DNA from: Nocardia arthritidis
Lineage (GTDB): Bacteria; Actinomycetota; Actinomycetes; Mycobacteriales; Mycobacteriaceae
DNA length: 64,000 bases
Direction of reading: 5' to 3'
Assembly: GCF_011801145.1 (NCBI RefSeq)
Contig: NZ_CP046172.1
Location: 558,001 to 622,000, forward strand
The notes beneath the pieces are model-generated. The model worked only from the letters and a program-made list of their open reading frames with translations, did no database searches and was not told the origin of the DNA. Positions 63,664 to 64,000 of the stretch are shown piece by piece. Each line of letters opens with the position of its first letter. The first letter of the stretch is position 1. Made by a program: the position numbers and the translations under genes.

Positions 63664-64000
63664 GTGGGAGATCTGGAACACAGCCTGGCGGGCCGAGTGG
63701 CGATCGTGACCGGCGGCGGCGCCGGACTGGGGCGGGCCGAGGCGCTCGCGCTGGCCGAGGCCGGCGCCTCGGTGGTGCTCAACGACCTGTCGGAATCCGG
63801 CGCGGTGGCCGACACCATGGCGGAGATCCGGGCGCGCGGCGCCAAGGCCGAGTTCGTCGCGGGCAGCATTGCCGAGCGAACCACCGCCGATGCCCTGATC
63901 CGCACCGCGGACGAGGCGTTCGGCGGGGTGGACATCGTGGTGAACAACGCGGGCATCACCCGGGACAAGATGCTGTTCAACATGTCCGACGAGGATTTCG
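63664..64000 (+). CDS. hsd4A: Short-chain dehydrogenase Hsd4A (cut by window edge)
   Basis: Only the first 112 residues are in the window. The NAD motif is VTGGGAGLGRAEALALAEAG, followed by VVLNDLSES and VNNAGITRDKM. It corresponds to Rv3502c (Hsd4A), a hydroxysteroid/3-hydroxyacyl-CoA dehydrogenase of side-chain degradation, which lies beside mce4 in mycobacteria. The GTG start lies close to the KstR-type site and has no ribosome site. The catalytic YxxxK lies outside the window. Confidence 0.85.
   Translation, partial: MGDLEHSLAGRVAIVTGGGAGLGRAEALALAEAGASVVLNDLSESGAVADTMAEIRARGAKAEFVAGSIAERTTADALIRTADEAFGGVDIVVNNAGITRDKMLFNMSDEDF

Overview
The window is a GC-rich actinobacterial chromosome segment holding most of a KstR/KstR2-type cholesterol catabolism locus. 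Gene content, gene order and protein lengths follow the Mycobacterium tuberculosis Rv3502c-Rv3570c region, but the order is rearranged and interrupted by accessory genes. A Nocardiaceae host, most likely Nocardia, fits best (an inference from gene content, GTG/TTG starts, an EspR-like regulator and GC level; no 16S is present).

Layout. 1-5122 is non-steroid chromosome: a MoxR ATPase with two membrane proteins, ZapE divergent from a TetR regulator, a Nudix hydrolase and a membrane protein. 5154-17678 covers ring A/B opening and the meta-cleavage tail: a MaoC hydratase, kstD, a second KstD-like flavoprotein, hsaE-hsaG-hsaF, hsaB-hsaC-hsaD-hsaA, kshA and a small partner gene. hsaG carries a one-base frameshift. 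17694-22346 is an accessory island: cupin, yoeB-yefM toxin-antitoxin, two decayed gene remnants, an APH-like kinase, a metallo-beta-lactamase-fold protein, a DUF427 protein and a MarR regulator. 22362-40055 is the KstR2 (ring C/D, HIP) regulon: fadE33-32-31, an enoyl-CoA hydratase, fadD3, fadE30 and an SDR, kstR2, fadA6, ipdC-B-A, echA20 and two SDRs. An unknown gene (30486) and an XRE/SDR pair (33095-34773) interrupt it.

40216-43600 is a compact non-steroid module: a secreted GVGSA-repeat, proline-rich protein, an ImmA/IrrE metallopeptidase, a polytopic membrane protein with a cytosolic tail, and a divergently oriented EspR-like XRE regulator. I consider it the best candidate here for an undescribed system. 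44004-64000 is the KstR side-chain regulon: fadA5, cyp125, an isomerase-like protein, two LLM flavoproteins, ltp3, ltp4, a DUF35 partner, an extra acyl-CoA ligase, echA19, fadD19, fadE27/fadE26, fdxD and the start of hsd4A. It is interrupted by an ECF sigma factor/VOC pair, a TetR/FAD-monooxygenase pair and a Doc toxin-antitoxin pair. In mycobacteria hsd4A borders mce4, so the sterol importer may lie just beyond the right edge.

Control. I read eleven KstR-type 14-mers (TnnAACnnGTTnnA, perfect or one mismatch) and three KstR2-type sites (AnCAAGnnCTTGnT), each in a promoter region of the expected regulon. Several starts appear leaderless. Strong hairpins separate convergent units at 5129, 12223, 46590, 53841 and 60890. 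Together the genes encode side-chain activation and beta-oxidation or aldol shortening (CYP125, FadD19, ChsE4/5, EchA19, FadA5, Ltp3/4), ring opening (KstD, KshA, HsaA-D), pyruvate and propionyl-CoA production (HsaE-F-G), and HIP breakdown (FadD3 to FadA6). The kstR, kshB and igr-type genes (chsE1/2, chsH1/2, ltp2) are not in the window.
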